Of a stretch of DNA of 46,431 nt, positions 1 to 9,100 are shown piece by piece. The notes beneath the pieces are model-generated. The model did no database searches. It was not told the origin of the DNA and was given only the letters and a program-made list of their open reading frames with translations. Source of the DNA: Ruminococcus sp. (GTDB lineage: Bacteria > Bacillota > Clostridia > Oscillospirales > Ruminococcaceae). Location: assembly GCA_021201755.1 (NCBI GenBank), contig JAJQEI010000001.1:1-46431 (forward strand), in the 5' to 3' direction. The position numbers and the translations under genes are program-made. Positions within the stretch are counted from its first letter, which is position 1. Each line of letters starts with the position of its first letter.

Positions 1-1346
1 ATACCAATAGTTATAATAATTCTGGTACAGGTGGAGATGGTATTAAGACCAAGTCCACAGACGATGATGAAGGCTATGTTACTATCAACGGCGGTACAGT
101 CACCATCAACGCTGGTAGCTCCGGTGCAGGTGACGGCATTCAGGCAAAACAAAACTTCTATATGAACGGCGGTACGGTTGATATTTACACCTACGCCGGC
201 TATACATACACTGGCTCTGGTTCTACTTCCAGCTCCGGTAACCAAGGTGGCATGGGCAACCAAGGCGGCATGAATGATAGTGGCAACACCAATTCCACTG
301 AAAACAGCTGCAAGGGTATCAAGGCAGTGGGACGCTATGTGGATGAAGATGCAGACGATCCGACTTATTCCGATCAGGGTAATACCTGGATTTATGCAGG
401 CGACATCACCATCAACTCCTCTGACGACTGTATCCACACAGGCGGTAATGTTTACCTCTATGGCGGTACATATGATCTGTGCAGTGCAGACGATGCCATT
501 CACTCTGACAATGACCTTTATATCGGTCAGACGGCAGCAAACACCTATAGCGACCCCTACATTGAAATCGGCTACAGCTATGAAGGCATAGAAGGCTTTG
601 ATATTATCGTAAACTGCGGCAGCGTTCTCGTCTATGCAACAGACGACGGCTTTAACGCAGCAGGCGGCAGCGACTCCACTGGCATTTCTGGTGGCGGCGG
701 ATTCGACCAAGGCAACATGGGCAGCGGCGGCTCGGACGGCAGCCAGTGCTTGACCATCAACGGCGGCTATACGTATGTGGACGCTTCCGATGACGGCTTA
801 GACTCCAACGGCGATATGTACCTCAACGGCGGCTATGTCTGCGTGGTACAAAATGGCAGTGGCAACGAACCGCTTGACTACGGAGACAGCAACGCTTGCT
901 ATTATAATGGCGGTACCGTTATCGCAGTCGGCAACGGCGAGTCCATGGGCGAAATGCCGAGCAATGCACTCTTTGATGCATCCAGCGGCTTGAGCATTAC
1001 TGCTGGCAGCACGATCACCTTTACAGATAGTTCCGGCAATGTATTGGCTACCTTGAATACACCGTACAATGTCACCATGATGACATTCTGCTGTGATTCT
1101 GTGAGCAGTGCAACTTGTTACACTGGTGCAACGCTTTCTGGCGTAACTTATTTCGCTGGTCTGACGAATTGCACATATAACAGCGGCTATCGCTTTGGCT
1201 ATGGCGGCACCGCAAGCGGCGGTACAACCATAGAAAGCCAAGGCAATGTAGATGGTGGCACAAGCGGCGACCAAGGTCCGAATGGCGGCGGCGACAGCAG
1301 CTCTGGTCCTGGCGGCAACAGTGGCAACCAAGGCGGCGGCTTCTAA
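1..1346 (+). CDS. Carbohydrate-binding beta-helix protein (Cthe_2159-like), 5' partial
   Basis: The frame is open from base 3, so the gene starts upstream of the window and 447 codons of its C-terminal part are seen. The protein is built of short beta-strand repeats of the type NGG-T-V-x-I / DGI-x-A, with many Gly, Asp and Ser, as expected of the right-handed beta-helix seen in the Cthe_2159 polygalacturonate-binding family. Gly/Asn/Gln-rich inserts (GNQGGMGNQGGMN) and a Gly/Ser/Asn-rich C-terminal tail ending GNQGGGF flank the helix. Family knowledge suggests a secreted or surface polysaccharide-binding role; the signal peptide lies outside the window. The methionine at 162 is internal, because the same repeats continue upstream of it. 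It is the first of three paralogues in the window and the only one undamaged in the part seen. Function is inferred from repeat style and paralogy. Confidence 0.8.
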   Translation, partial: TNSYNNSGTGGDGIKTKSTDDDEGYVTINGGTVTINAGSSGAGDGIQAKQNFYMNGGTVDIYTYAGYTYTGSGSTSSSGNQGGMGNQGGMNDSGNTNSTENSCKGIKAVGRYVDEDADDPTYSDQGNTWIYAGDITINSSDDCIHTGGNVYLYGGTYDLCSADDAIHSDNDLYIGQTAANTYSDPYIEIGYSYEGIEGFDIIVNCGSVLVYATDDGFNAAGGSDSTGISGGGGFDQGNMGSGGSDGSQCLTINGGYTYVDASDDGLDSNGDMYLNGGYVCVVQNGSGNEPLDYGDSNACYYNGGTVIAVGNGESMGEMPSNALFDASSGLSITAGSTITFTDSSGNVLATLNTPYNVTMMTFCCDSVSSATCYTGATLSGVTYFAGLTNCTYNSGYRFGYGGTASGGTTIESQGNVDGGTSGDQGPNGGGDSSSGPGGNSGNQGGGF

Positions 1347-1382
1347 TTTAATTTTGACATTCTCGTAACATTATCTTCATAA

Positions 1383-1420
1383 AAAGTGCGGATCGCTTCG
1401 GCGGTTCGCACTTTCCTTTT
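1383..1420 (+). terminator. Rho-independent terminator after the first carbohydrate-binding gene
   Basis: A 14-bp stem (AAAGTGCGGATCGC against GCGGTTCGCACTTT, with G-U pairs) closes on a TTCG tetraloop and is followed by a T-rich stretch (CCTTTT). It lies 36 bases after the stop codon. Confidence 0.85.
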
Positions 1421-1614
1421 GAAAAAAGGCTTGTAATTTTTAGATAAAGTCCATGTTTTTTCAATGTTATTTTCAACTTTTCCTGTTACAATTGTATATA
1501 TCAATGAAACGTGTTTGAACAACGTCGCTTTCTACATGAAGAGAAATGGATTTTACTTATTTTACAAGCGAAAGCGTGTCCAATCAGACCATAATGAAAG
1601 GCAGGTTATACGGT

Positions 1615-2778
1615 ATGCTGAACCCGAAAAAAATTTTAGCCGTTCTCTGTGCGATGACTTCGCTCTTGGCATTTTCTGCTTGTGGCGATGAGGAGGAAAC
1701 GAACGAGGATGTGAACCTAGACGCATCGACGGCGGCGGAAGATTCTTCTGTCGATGATGCAGAAACTACGGACGAGAGCAGTTCTATCCAGATTGCAACC
1801 AAGACGACGACTACTACAAAATCCGGTACGACGACCACGAAGTCGAACAGTTCCGGCAGCTCATCTTCCGGTGGAAATAGCTCCTCTGAAAATAATTCTT
1901 CCAGCGGTAACAGTTCTTCCAGCAATAGCAGCAGTTCTTCTGGCAGCAGCAGCGGCGGTTCTTCCTCTGGAAGCAGTAGCAGCAGCAGTTCTTCCAACAG
2001 CCAGAGCAGCTCCGACAATACGACTTCAGATGATGCCTCTTCCACCACAGAAGAAACCAACATCGTAATTAGCTTATCGGACGGTGGCGGTAGTACCGCT
2101 TCGGATTATACCGGCGTGACTATCAGCGGCGATACGATTTATCTTACCCAAGAGGGTCGTTATGAATTCACCGGAACGCTGAGTAATGGACAAATTCTCG
2201 TATAGGCGACGAAAGAAGAAAAGGTGGACATTTATTTGAACGGTGCTTCTCTGACTTGTTCCTATTCCGCACCAATTTATGTGGAAAGTGCTGACACCTG
2301 CACGATTCACCTTGTCGATGGTTCTACCAACTATGTCTCTGATTCCAGTGCAAACGAAAAAAGCGCAGCGATTTTCAGCAAAGATGATTTGACGATCAAG
2401 GGTGGCGGTGAGATGACTGTTGTGGGTAATGCAAAGCACGCCATCAAATCGAACAATGATGTGAAAGTGAAAAACGGTACGCTGGATTTATATGCCGTTT
2501 CTGCCGGCATTTATGGTGAGGATAGTATTCAAGTTACCGGTGGTAATATTATTGTCTACACCTGTAAAGATGGCTTAAAGGCTTGTGACAGCACCGAAAT
2601 TGATGGCTATGTCACCGTAGAGGATGGCTATATTGATGTACAGAACGCTTCAGGTAACGGCATTCAGGCGGATGTCAGCATTACGATTAGCGGCGGTTCT
2701 GTCAATGTACATTCCACCAAAAAGGGACTCAACTGTGACAATGCACAGTATGTGGAAGGGTGCTATTACGAGTACTAA
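1615..2778 (+). pseudogene. Carbohydrate-binding lipoprotein (Cthe_2159-like), in-frame amber
   Basis: The start at 1615 gives a lipoprotein signal peptide (MLNPKK, hydrophobic core, lipobox FSAC). A Ser/Thr-rich linker (about 1780-2060) and the beginning of a beta-helix carbohydrate-binding domain follow. At 2203-2205 a TAG interrupts the frame after GQILV. The same frame then runs on as ATKEEKVDIYLNG without a gap to 2778. The paralogue at 17.5 kb reads GQVLV, TGTEKVKLYLDG at this place, so the two open stretches are one gene with one nonsense codon. A single C-to-T change from CAG would create it. The second half could only be made from a GTG at 2224 that has no obvious ribosome site. The protein also ends soon after the repeats (GCYYEY), shorter than its paralogues. 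A sequencing error or readthrough cannot be excluded. Confidence 0.8.
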
Positions 2779-2838
2779 TTCAGAAATTTTCTTGATTTCA
2801 TGTTTTTCTCCATTTTATATTATTACCTTATTTACCTC

Positions 2839-2885
2839 AAAAGCTGCCGTACTTTCGGAAAAAGAAAGTACGGCAGCTTTGGTTT
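2839..2885. terminator. Bidirectional terminator between convergent genes
   Basis: A perfect 17-bp inverted repeat (AAAGCTGCCGTACTTTC and its complement) with a 7-base loop sits between the plus-strand lipoprotein gene and the minus-strand DUF2752 gene. A- and T-rich flanks allow it to work in both directions. Confidence 0.9.
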
Positions 2886-2906
2886 ATTTTATGATGATGA
2901 TCCGTG

Positions 2907-3362
2907 TTAATAGCACAGCGTCAGCACGGGAAAAATATTGCGCAGTACGTCATAGGCGAGAATCAGTCCCAACACCACATAGAATAGCACCCAGGTCTGT
3001 GGGACAATGTGGACGTGTTTTCCGGTGATGGCGAAATATACCATTTCTCCGTAAAAACCCAGTCCCACCAGCAGTAAAATCGGTACAGTAGGATTATAGG
3101 CAAATGCACGGAGGAAATGTCCATGTAAAATCGACAAAATTGCTCTTGTGTTGCCACATCCCGGGCAAAGATACCCTGTCATCTCGTACAGCGTACAAGT
3201 GGGATAATACTTCTACGCCATAAGGGAGAACACGATATCTCTCGCTAAAAAAGTAATGATTATCGCAGCTGGTATGCCAACCGAGCCGATTTTTGCCGCC
3301 TTTTGTTTACGGTGCAGCTGTGAAACATCAGGATAAGATATTGCAGATGAAGTTGTGTTCAT
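2907..3362 (-). pseudogene. DUF2752 membrane protein, in-frame amber
   Basis: The intact part from 3182 down carries the DUF2752 signature LCPGCGNTRA followed by two hydrophobic segments and an end in LRNIFPVLT. That reading lacks the usual N-terminal part. In the same frame the coding sequence can be followed upstream through KYYPTCTLYEM, then a TAG at 3215-3213, then ITFLARDIVFSLMA and back to an ATG at 3362. The combined product is about 150 residues with an N-terminal transmembrane segment, which fits the family, so I read it as one gene with a single amber codon. It is the last gene of a glyQS-TM2-DUF2752 run, 24 bases after the TM2 gene. TM2 and DUF2752 genes are often neighbours; the biochemical role is unknown. 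The N-terminal extension is inferred from the reading frame. Confidence 0.65.
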
Positions 3363-3386
3363 GTTTCTATGCTCTCATTTCTATGA

Positions 3387-3623
3387 TTATTGTTTCAGCG
3401 GCAGACCGCTTTTGTCATCGAAGCTGCCTGACACAATGGCGATTAAATCCAGAACTGTTCCGATGTAGAAGAACCCACCGGTGCAAATCCAAAGCAGACC
3501 CGTCCAAAATTTTCCCACATAAAAGCGGTGCAATCCACCTATCCAGAAAAACCCTAATACACACAAAATCAGTGCCACAGTTTTGCTTTTGTTGCTTGTG
3601 AGTGTAAAATAATTTGTATGCAT
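3387..3623 (-). CDS. TM2 domain membrane protein
   Basis: A 78-residue protein with two hydrophobic helices joined by a turn, and the TM2 signature GGLHRFYVGKFWTGLLW near residues 28-46. It starts 10 bases after the glyQS stop, with AGAGG upstream of the ATG, so it is probably co-transcribed with glyQS. TM2 proteins are small membrane proteins of unknown biochemical role. The family call is firm; the function is not known. Confidence 0.85.
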   Translation of the reverse strand: MHTNYFTLTSNKSKTVALILCVLGFFWIGGLHRFYVGKFWTGLLWICTGGFFYIGTVLDLIAIVSGSFDDKSGLPLKQ

Positions 3624-3633
3624 TTCAAGCCTC

Positions 3634-5022
3634 TTAATATGCAGTCTTTTCTGTCAAATATGCCACTAGCTCATCAATAGGTATACGCACTTGTTCCATA
3701 GTGTCCCGATCACGCACGGTCACGCAGTTATCTTTTTCCAGCGTATCGAAATCGTAGGTGATACAATAAGGCGTACCGATTTCATCCTGCCGGCGATAGC
3801 GTTTGCCAATAGAGCCGGTTTCGTCGAAATCCACGGGGAAATATTTCGCCAGATTCTCATACACTTCCCGAGCCTTTTCACTGAGCTTTTTGGATAGTGG
3901 CAGAACGGCAGCCTTAAACGGTGCCAGTGCAGGATGGAAGTGCATCACCACACGCTTGTCGTTCTTTTCCGCATCTACGACTTCCTCATCATACGCCTGC
4001 GTGACAATCGCCAGAAACAGTCGCTCTACGCCCAAGGACGGTTCGATGACATAGGGGATATACTTCGTATTGGTTTCCGGATCGAAATATTCCAGCGACT
4101 TTCCGCTGTGGTTTTGGTGCTGAGTCAGGTCATAATCTGTCCGATCTGCAATGCCCCACAATTCTCCCCAGCCAAAGCTGAATTTGTATTCAAAGTCAGT
4201 TGTCGCCTTGGAATAGAAGCTCAGTTCCTTTTCATCGTGGTCACGCAGACGCAAATTTTCTTCTTTCAGTCCCAGTGACAATAAGAAGTCCTTGCAATAG
4301 CTGCGCCAATATTGGAACCACTCTAAATCAGTATCTGGTTTACAGAAAAATTCCAGTTCCATCTGTTCAAATTCCCGAACCCGGAAAATGAAGTTGCCCG
4401 GGGTAATTTCGTTTCGGAAGGATTTTCCGATTTGTGCCACGCCAAAGGGCAGCTTTTTCCGTGTGGTACGCTGGATATTGGCGAAGTTGACGAAAATGCC
4501 CTGTGCTGTTTCCGGACGAAGATATAGTTCTGATTTCGAGTCTTCAGTGATGCCTTGAAACGTCTTGAACATCAGGTTAAACTGGCGAATTTCTGTAAAA
4601 TCACCCTTGCCGCAGTTGGGGCAGATGATACCTTTTTCACGAATGTAGCTCATCATCTGCTCGTTTGTCCAACCGGCACATACCGTACCGTCAAAATCTT
4701 CAATCAAGTTGTCAGCACGGTGGCGTGTTTTGCACGCTTTACAGTCCATCAGCGGATCCGAAAATCCGCCCAGATGACCAGACGCTACCCACGTCTGGGG
4801 ATTCATCAGAATGGAAGAATCCAATCCCACGTTATAGGGCGATTCTTGTACAAAGCATTTCCACCACGCCTTTTTGATATTGCTTTTCAGTTCCGCTCCC
4901 AGTGGACCATAGTCCCACGAGTTTGCAAGCCCACCATAGATTTCTGACCCGGGGTAAACAAACCCCCGTGATTTACATAAATCAACAATTTTGTCCATTG
5001 TTTTTTGTTCATTTGACAGCAT
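3634..5022 (-). CDS. glyQS: Glycyl-tRNA synthetase, single-chain class II (alpha2 type)
   Basis: Attaches glycine to tRNA-Gly in the cytoplasm. The 462-residue protein is of the archaeal/eukaryotic-like alpha2 type found in many Firmicutes, not the two-subunit GlyQ/GlyS type. Visible marks are the N-terminal [12 protein letters not shown] segment (near residue 31), two Cys pairs (CKAC and CPNC) in the insertion, motif 2 around [21 protein letters not shown], and motif 3 near [14 protein letters not shown]-terminal anticodon-binding domain ends in [15 protein letters not shown]. Length is normal and no lesion is seen. The ATG at 5022 has GGAGC upstream and lies about 30 bases below a consensus promoter. 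It heads a transcript with the TM2 and DUF2752 genes. No T-box is visible in the short leader. Confidence 0.95.
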   Translation of the reverse strand: MLSNEQKTMDKIVDLCKSRGFVYPGSEIYGGLANSWDYGPLGAELKSNIKKAWWKCFVQESPYNVGLDSSILMNPQTWVASGHLGGFSDPLMDCKACKTRHRADNLIEDFDGTVCAGWTNEQMMSYIREKGIICPNCGKGDFTEIRQFNLMFKTFQGITEDSKSELYLRPETAQGIFVNFANIQRTTRKKLPFGVAQIGKSFRNEITPGNFIFRVREFEQMELEFFCKPDTDLEWFQYWRSYCKDFLLSLGLKEENLRLRDHDEKELSFYSKATTDFEYKFSFGWGELWGIADRTDYDLTQHQNHSGKSLEYFDPETNTKYIPYVIEPSLGVERLFLAIVTQAYDEEVVDAEKNDKRVVMHFHPALAPFKAAVLPLSKKLSEKAREVYENLAKYFPVDFDETGSIGKRYRRQDEIGTPYCITYDFDTLEKDNCVTVRDRDTMEQVRIPIDELVAYLTEKTAY

Positions 5023-5060
5023 TCGTTTTCTGCTCCTTTTCGCATAAAATATTCTTTACT

Positions 5061-5089
5061 ATTATAGCGGAAAACAGAGGAAATGTCAA
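5061..5089 (-). promoter_or_regulatory. Sigma-A promoter of glyQS
   Basis: On the minus strand TTGACA (5089-5084) and TATAAT (5066-5061) are exact consensus hexamers with a 17-base spacer. Confidence 0.9.
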
Positions 5090-5127
5090 GGGTGACACCG
5101 AGAGAACGATAAATTTTCTCATCCCCC

Positions 5128-5156
5128 TTGACAAGTACTGAAAACTGTGCTATACT
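5128..5156 (+). promoter_or_regulatory. Sigma-A promoter of the thrS leader
   Basis: TTGACA (5128-5133), 17-base spacer and TATACT (5151-5156). It sits directly upstream of the T-box leader and back to back with the glyQS promoter. Confidence 0.9.
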
Positions 5157-5170
5157 AAAGATAATAAAAA

Positions 5171-5419
5171 ATGTTGACGAGAGATGCTTTTTTAAAAATG
5201 GTCTTTTCCAGAGAATCGTTGCCATCGGCTGGAAGCGGCGATAAAGACAATAAAAATGGCACACCACTCTCCGAGTCTGCCCAATCCGCAGCGGTCAGTT
5301 TCCGTTATCGAACCAGAATGAGGGGTATTTGCCATTTGGGGCATACCTAAACAAGGGTGGAACCACGGGTATAGATTTACACGTCCCTTGCGCAGAATTT
5401 TTTCTGTGCAAGTTTTTTT
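5171..5419 (+). promoter_or_regulatory. Threonine T-box leader of thrS
   Basis: The T-box core AGGGTGGAACCACG lies at 5354-5367. The complementary CGTCCCT at 5382-5388 would form the antiterminator, competing with a terminator at 5387-5419. At the base of stem I, GAGAG (5179-5183) can pair with CTCTC (5267-5271). Immediately before that 3' strand lies ACC (5263-5265) followed by A, which fits a threonine specifier codon in the usual place. In this family uncharged tRNA-Thr binding stabilises the antiterminator and lets thrS be transcribed. The core motif is seen directly; the specifier position is inferred from the stem. Confidence 0.92.
5387..5419 (+). terminator. T-box attenuator terminator
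   Basis: CTTGCGCAG pairs with CTGTGCAAG (one G-U) around a T-rich loop and is followed by seven T. It overlaps the antiterminator strand, as expected for attenuation. Confidence 0.9.
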
Positions 5420-5452
5420 GTGCCTGCACAGAGTACGAAAGGAAGTTTTATT

Positions 5453-7399
5453 ATGATTTCACTCACGTTAAAGGACGGCAGCGTCCGCACGCTGGAATCG
5501 CCGACGCCTGCTTTTGAAGTCATCAAGGGCATTGGTATGGGACTCTACAAGGCGGCTTGCTGCGTGAAAATTGACGATAAGGTCTGTGATTTACGTACCG
5601 TCCTCGATCACGACTGTACCTTTGAGGTCATGACATTTGACAGCTTAGATGGTAAAAAGACGTTTTGGCATACGGCATCTCACATTCTGGCACAGGCGGT
5701 GAAAAGCCTCTATCCGGAGGCAAAGCTGGCGATCGGACCTGCGACGGATGAAGGGTTCTACTATGACTTCGATTTAGAACATCCGTTTACGCCGGAGGAA
5801 CTTATTAAAATTGAAGCAGAAATGAAAAAGCTGGTAAAGGCGAATCAGTCGCTGGAACAATTCTATCTTCCGCCAGAAGAAGCCCTACAAAAGCTTCGGG
5901 ATATGGAAGAACCCTATAAAGTAGAGCTATGTCAGGAACACGCTGACAAAGGCGAACCGATTTCGTTCTACCAACAGGGTGATTTCGTAGACTTGTGTGC
6001 CGGTCCGCATTTGATGGCTACGGGTATGGTGAAGGCATTCAAGCTGTTGTCCTGTACTGGTGCCTATTGGCGTGGTTCTGAAAAAAACAAGATGCTGTCT
6101 CGTGTTTATGCCGTGGCATTTCCGAAAGCAGCGATGCTGGAAGAACACCTTGCAAAGTTGGAGGATGCTAAGAAGCGTGACCACAATAAATTGGGACGAG
6201 AACTAGAATTCTTCACCACAGTTGATGTTATTGGACAAGGACTGCCGGTTTTATTGCCAAAAGGCGCACGGGTCGTACAGCTGCTCCAACGCTGGGTCGA
6301 GGATGTGGAACAAGAACACGGTTATCTTCTGACCAAAACGCCGCTTTTGGCAAAGCGAGAATTATATAAAATTTCTGGTCACTGGGATCACTATCTGGAT
6401 GGAATGTTTATCCTCGATGACCCCCATGACGAAACCAAAGAGTGCTTTGCACTTCGACCGATGACCTGTCCATTTCAGTATCAGGTTTATCTCAATCGCC
6501 AGCGTTCTTATCGAGATTTGCCCATGCGATTGGGCGAGACGTCCACGCTGTTTCGAAATGAAGATTCCGGCGAAATGCACGGTTTGATTCGTGTGCGGCA
6601 GTTCACCATTTCCGAGGGACATTTGGTTCTCCGTCCGGATCAGCTGGAGCAGGAATTTTCTGACTGCTTAGATTTGGCACGCTATATGCTGGATACTGTA
6701 GGGCTGCTGGAAGACTGTACATTTCGTTTCTCCCAATGGGATCCGGCAAATCCGGAAAACAAGTATGAAGGTACAGCGGAACAGTGGGATGAAGCACAGC
6801 GAGTTATGGGTCAAATTCTGGACGACTTAGGCGTTGATTATACGATCGGTATCGACGAAGCGGCGTTCTACGGACCGAAACTGGATATTCAATATAAGAA
6901 TGTTTTCGGTAAAGAAGATACGCTGGTTACTATTCAGATAGATATGCTTTTGGCAGAACGATTTGGTATGTACTATAAGGATAAAGACGGGCAGAAAAAG
7001 CTGCCGTATATCATCCATCGAACCTCTTTAGGCTGCTATGAGCGGACACTGGCGTATATGATTGAACATTTTGGTGGTGCGCTGCCACTGTGGCTCTCGC
7101 CGGAACAAGTGCGCATTGTGCCGATTGCGGATCGGCATCTGGATTTTGCTTATAAGGTGAAACAACAGTTGCAACAGGCGGGCTTGCGTATAGAAATCGA
7201 CAGCCGTGCAGAAAAAGTTGGTTATAAGATTCGACAGGCAACGTTGGAAAAAGTGCCGTATATGCTGACCATCGGTGATAAGGAATGTGAAGAGAAAACA
7301 ACCAGTGTGCGTCGGAGAAACGGCGAAGATTTGGGCAGCATGTCCATTGCGGATTTGATGGCAATGCTTGTGGAAGAGGTTCAGATGAAGAAAAAATAA
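5453..7399 (+). CDS. thrS: Threonyl-tRNA synthetase
   Basis: Attaches threonine to tRNA-Thr. The 648-residue protein has the usual order. A TGS domain is followed by an editing (SAD) domain with HTASH near residue 75 and DLCAGPH further on. The class II catalytic core has the zinc cysteine in MTCPFQYQ, and the anticodon-binding domain runs from about QVRIVPIADRH to the end. The ATG at 5453 is chosen because GAAAGGA lies 9 bases upstream. A methionine 11 codons earlier overlaps the T-box terminator and is not used. Some stretches, such as GEMHGLIRVRQFT, differ from the commonest ThrRS wording but keep the conserved His and Arg. It is controlled by the upstream T-box. Confidence 0.96.
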   Translation: MISLTLKDGSVRTLESPTPAFEVIKGIGMGLYKAACCVKIDDKVCDLRTVLDHDCTFEVMTFDSLDGKKTFWHTASHILAQAVKSLYPEAKLAIGPATDEGFYYDFDLEHPFTPEELIKIEAEMKKLVKANQSLEQFYLPPEEALQKLRDMEEPYKVELCQEHADKGEPISFYQQGDFVDLCAGPHLMATGMVKAFKLLSCTGAYWRGSEKNKMLSRVYAVAFPKAAMLEEHLAKLEDAKKRDHNKLGRELEFFTTVDVIGQGLPVLLPKGARVVQLLQRWVEDVEQEHGYLLTKTPLLAKRELYKISGHWDHYLDGMFILDDPHDETKECFALRPMTCPFQYQVYLNRQRSYRDLPMRLGETSTLFRNEDSGEMHGLIRVRQFTISEGHLVLRPDQLEQEFSDCLDLARYMLDTVGLLEDCTFRFSQWDPANPENKYEGTAEQWDEAQRVMGQILDDLGVDYTIGIDEAAFYGPKLDIQYKNVFGKEDTLVTIQIDMLLAERFGMYYKDKDGQKKLPYIIHRTSLGCYERTLAYMIEHFGGALPLWLSPEQVRIVPIADRHLDFAYKVKQQLQQAGLRIEIDSRAEKVGYKIRQATLEKVPYMLTIGDKECEEKTTSVRRRNGEDLGSMSIADLMAMLVEEVQMKKK

Positions 7400-7436
7400 G
7401 GGTATTGTTCGAAATCGTTTGAAATACCAGATATAC

Positions 7437-7478
7437 AAAAAATCAGCCACTGAAATCAAATCAGTGTGCTGATTTTTT
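7437..7478 (+). terminator. Terminator after thrS
   Basis: AAAAAATCAGC and GCTGATTTTTT form a perfect 11-bp stem around a 20-base loop that itself holds ACTGA/TCAGT. It ends in six T. Confidence 0.9.
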
Positions 7479-7544
7479 GCGAGTAGTGCAATGTCATGCA
7501 GCTCTTGTTTCTGTCCAAGAAATTTTAGAAGGGAAGATGTTTCT

Positions 7545-8213
7545 ATGAAAAATGCAAAAGTTCGTTTGCCAATGTATTTCATTGGATTGTTTCTGATGAC
7601 CATTGGAATTGCCATTTCCGTAAAGTCCAATTTGGGTGTTTCGCCAGTGAGTTCGATTCCATACACAATCACTTGCGTATGGGGAATTGAAATGGGAAAA
7701 GCAACGATTCTATTTCACTGTGCCTTGGTTTTCATTTAAATATGTATCATGTGCAAGCACTTTCGAGTGCGGAATTTATTGCAGGTGCTGATTGGCGTGG
7801 TATTTGGTTATTTTACGACGTTTTGCAATTATCTTGTCTCGTTTCTTCCCACGCCGAAACATATTTTTATTCGGATTGTCATGGCACTGATCAGCATCGT
7901 CTTTGTGGCATTTGGAATTTTTCTCTATATGCCGGCGGACATTATGCCCCTTGCAGGAGAGGGGACGATGCAGGCGATTTCAAGTTGTACCGGCATTGCT
8001 TTTCCGAAAGTGAAAATTGCCTTTGATGTTTCTATGGTGGTAGTGTCTCTCGTTACGTGTTTGATCTGTATTCGCTCTATGGGAAGCATTGGCGTTGGTA
8101 CGATTATCAGTGTGGTTTGTGTGGGAGTCGTACTTGGTTGGGTGACGAAGCTGTTTGGAAAAAAGCGTGACCGTTTGCTTTATGGCGCAGAAGCTTCTAA
8201 AAAAGAAGCGTAA
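7545..8213 (+). pseudogene. YczE/YyaS/YitT-family membrane protein, in-frame ochre
   Basis: The first 64 codons (MKNAKVRLPMYFIG, then SNLGVSPVSSIPYT) match the start of YczE/YitT-type integral membrane proteins. They stop at TAA (7737-7739) after FHCALVFI. The same frame continues directly as ICIMCKHFRVRNLLQVLIGVV and on through several more membrane segments to a basic C-terminus at 8213. Together they give about 220 residues, the family's usual size, so this is one gene split by a nonsense codon; CAA to TAA would suffice. The start at 7545 has AGGGAAG upstream. The product would be a multi-pass membrane protein of unknown substrate. The segment after the stop has internal ATGs but no clear ribosome site, so a working split gene is unlikely. 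Confidence 0.8.
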
Positions 8214-8224
8214 TCAGAAAGCAG

Positions 8225-8253
8225 AAAAAGCTGTCCAATTTGGACAGCTTTTT
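8225..8253. terminator. Bidirectional terminator
   Basis: AAAAAGCTGTCCAA is matched by TTGGACAGCTTTTT almost without a loop. It lies between the plus-strand YczE remnant and the minus-strand SCP2 gene, and its A and T tails serve both directions. Confidence 0.88.
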
Positions 8254-8278
8254 GATTTAAAACAATAAATAGCTAAGA

Positions 8279-8785
8279 TTATTCTTCAGTGGCAGCAGTC
8301 TTCTTCGACGGTCTGCCTCTTTTGCTGGTTGTCGTTTTCGGCACATCTGCCTTTTTTGTAGCGGCAGTGGATTTTGTTGCAGCTGTCTTAGAAGTCGTTG
8401 TCTTTGCAGCAGCAGATTTTGTTGCAGATTTTGACGTCGTCTTTGTAGTGGTTGTCTTGTGTGTTCTGGTTGCTCTTTTTGCCGGAACAGATGCCAGGAT
8501 TTCTTTCAGTTCGTCGCCCTTTATCGGACAGCCTTCAATCGGCAGTTCGTTTGCTTTCCCTTTTTCCAGTGCTTCGAGCAATACTGCAGAATCTGCTGTA
8601 ATTATTACATCGTTGTCCTTATAGTCATAAGGCTCTACTGCGAGTACACCACTGTCTGCTTTTACGTAGAAGATTCCGGATCCATCGCCGGTAACGTTCA
8701 CCTGTACAGCTACCGTAGCGGCATCGGACACCTTTGCTTTCATCAACGCTGTTTTTGCACGTTCAAACATTTCTTCAAAAGTCAT
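8279..8785 (-). CDS. SCP2-like domain protein with Lys/Thr/Ala-rich AT-hook tail
   Basis: A 168-residue protein in two parts. Residues 1 to about 95 resemble a small SCP2 (sterol-carrier-like) domain: MTFEEMFERAKTAL, then VQVNVTGDGSGIFYVK and a VEPYDYKDNDVIIT segment. From about residue 100 it changes to a low-complexity tail of K, T, A and S (repeats of the KTTTSK, KSAAAK kind) ending with an AT-hook-like KRGRPSKK. This resembles bacterial histone-H1-like tails, so nucleic-acid or other polyanion binding is possible. The start at 8785 follows a purine-rich GGAAAAAGG; an upstream in-frame methionine at 8986 would span the promoter. It is alone on its transcript. Domain calls are by eye and the function is not known. 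Confidence 0.75.
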   Translation of the reverse strand: MTFEEMFERAKTALMKAKVSDAATVAVQVNVTGDGSGIFYVKADSGVLAVEPYDYKDNDVIITADSAVLLEALEKGKANELPIEGCPIKGDELKEILASVPAKRATRTHKTTTTKTTSKSATKSAAAKTTTSKTAATKSTAATKKADVPKTTTSKRGRPSKKTAATEE

Positions 8786-8890
8786 TTTCCTTTTTCCTTT
8801 CCATGGGCAGCATTGCATTGCAAATGCCGCAGGCATTTTTGCACAAGGTTTGCTTTTTGCAGCGAAATCCTTTGGCTTTTGTACACTTTT

Positions 8891-8919
8891 ATTATACAAG
8901 AGTTTGCCGATTTTGTCAA
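8891..8919 (-). promoter_or_regulatory. Sigma-A promoter of the SCP2-like gene
   Basis: Minus-strand TTGACA (8919-8914) and TATAAT (8896-8891) are exact consensus boxes with a 17-base spacer. The leader is about 100 bases and holds a small hairpin (ATGCC-TGC-GGCAT). Confidence 0.88.
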
Positions 8920-9014
8920 GGAAAATAAATATAAAGAATGAAAGAACGGCAAATATACAAGAGGAATGGAGAAATACCAAAGTCAAATTTGTGCAAAATC
9001 ACGAAAAAAAACAC

Positions 9015-9043
9015 TTGACAAAAACAGAAAAATTCGGTATACT
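9015..9043 (+). promoter_or_regulatory. Sigma-A promoter of the ylxM-ffh operon
   Basis: TTGACA (9015-9020), 17-base spacer and TATACT (9038-9043), about 60 bases upstream of ylxM. Confidence 0.9.
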
Positions 9044-9100
9044 TATAAAGGTGATGACTTTTACAGATAGCAGTGGCTGTAGTGAGAGGGGATTTGCGTT

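Noticed and set aside
1584..2063. Minus-strand Leu/Glu-rich frame opposite the Ser linker
   Set aside because: It is the antisense of a Ser-codon repeat in the lipoprotein gene.
5023..5060. T-box leader for glyQS
   Set aside because: The leader below the glyQS promoter is only about 30 bases long and has no T-box core.
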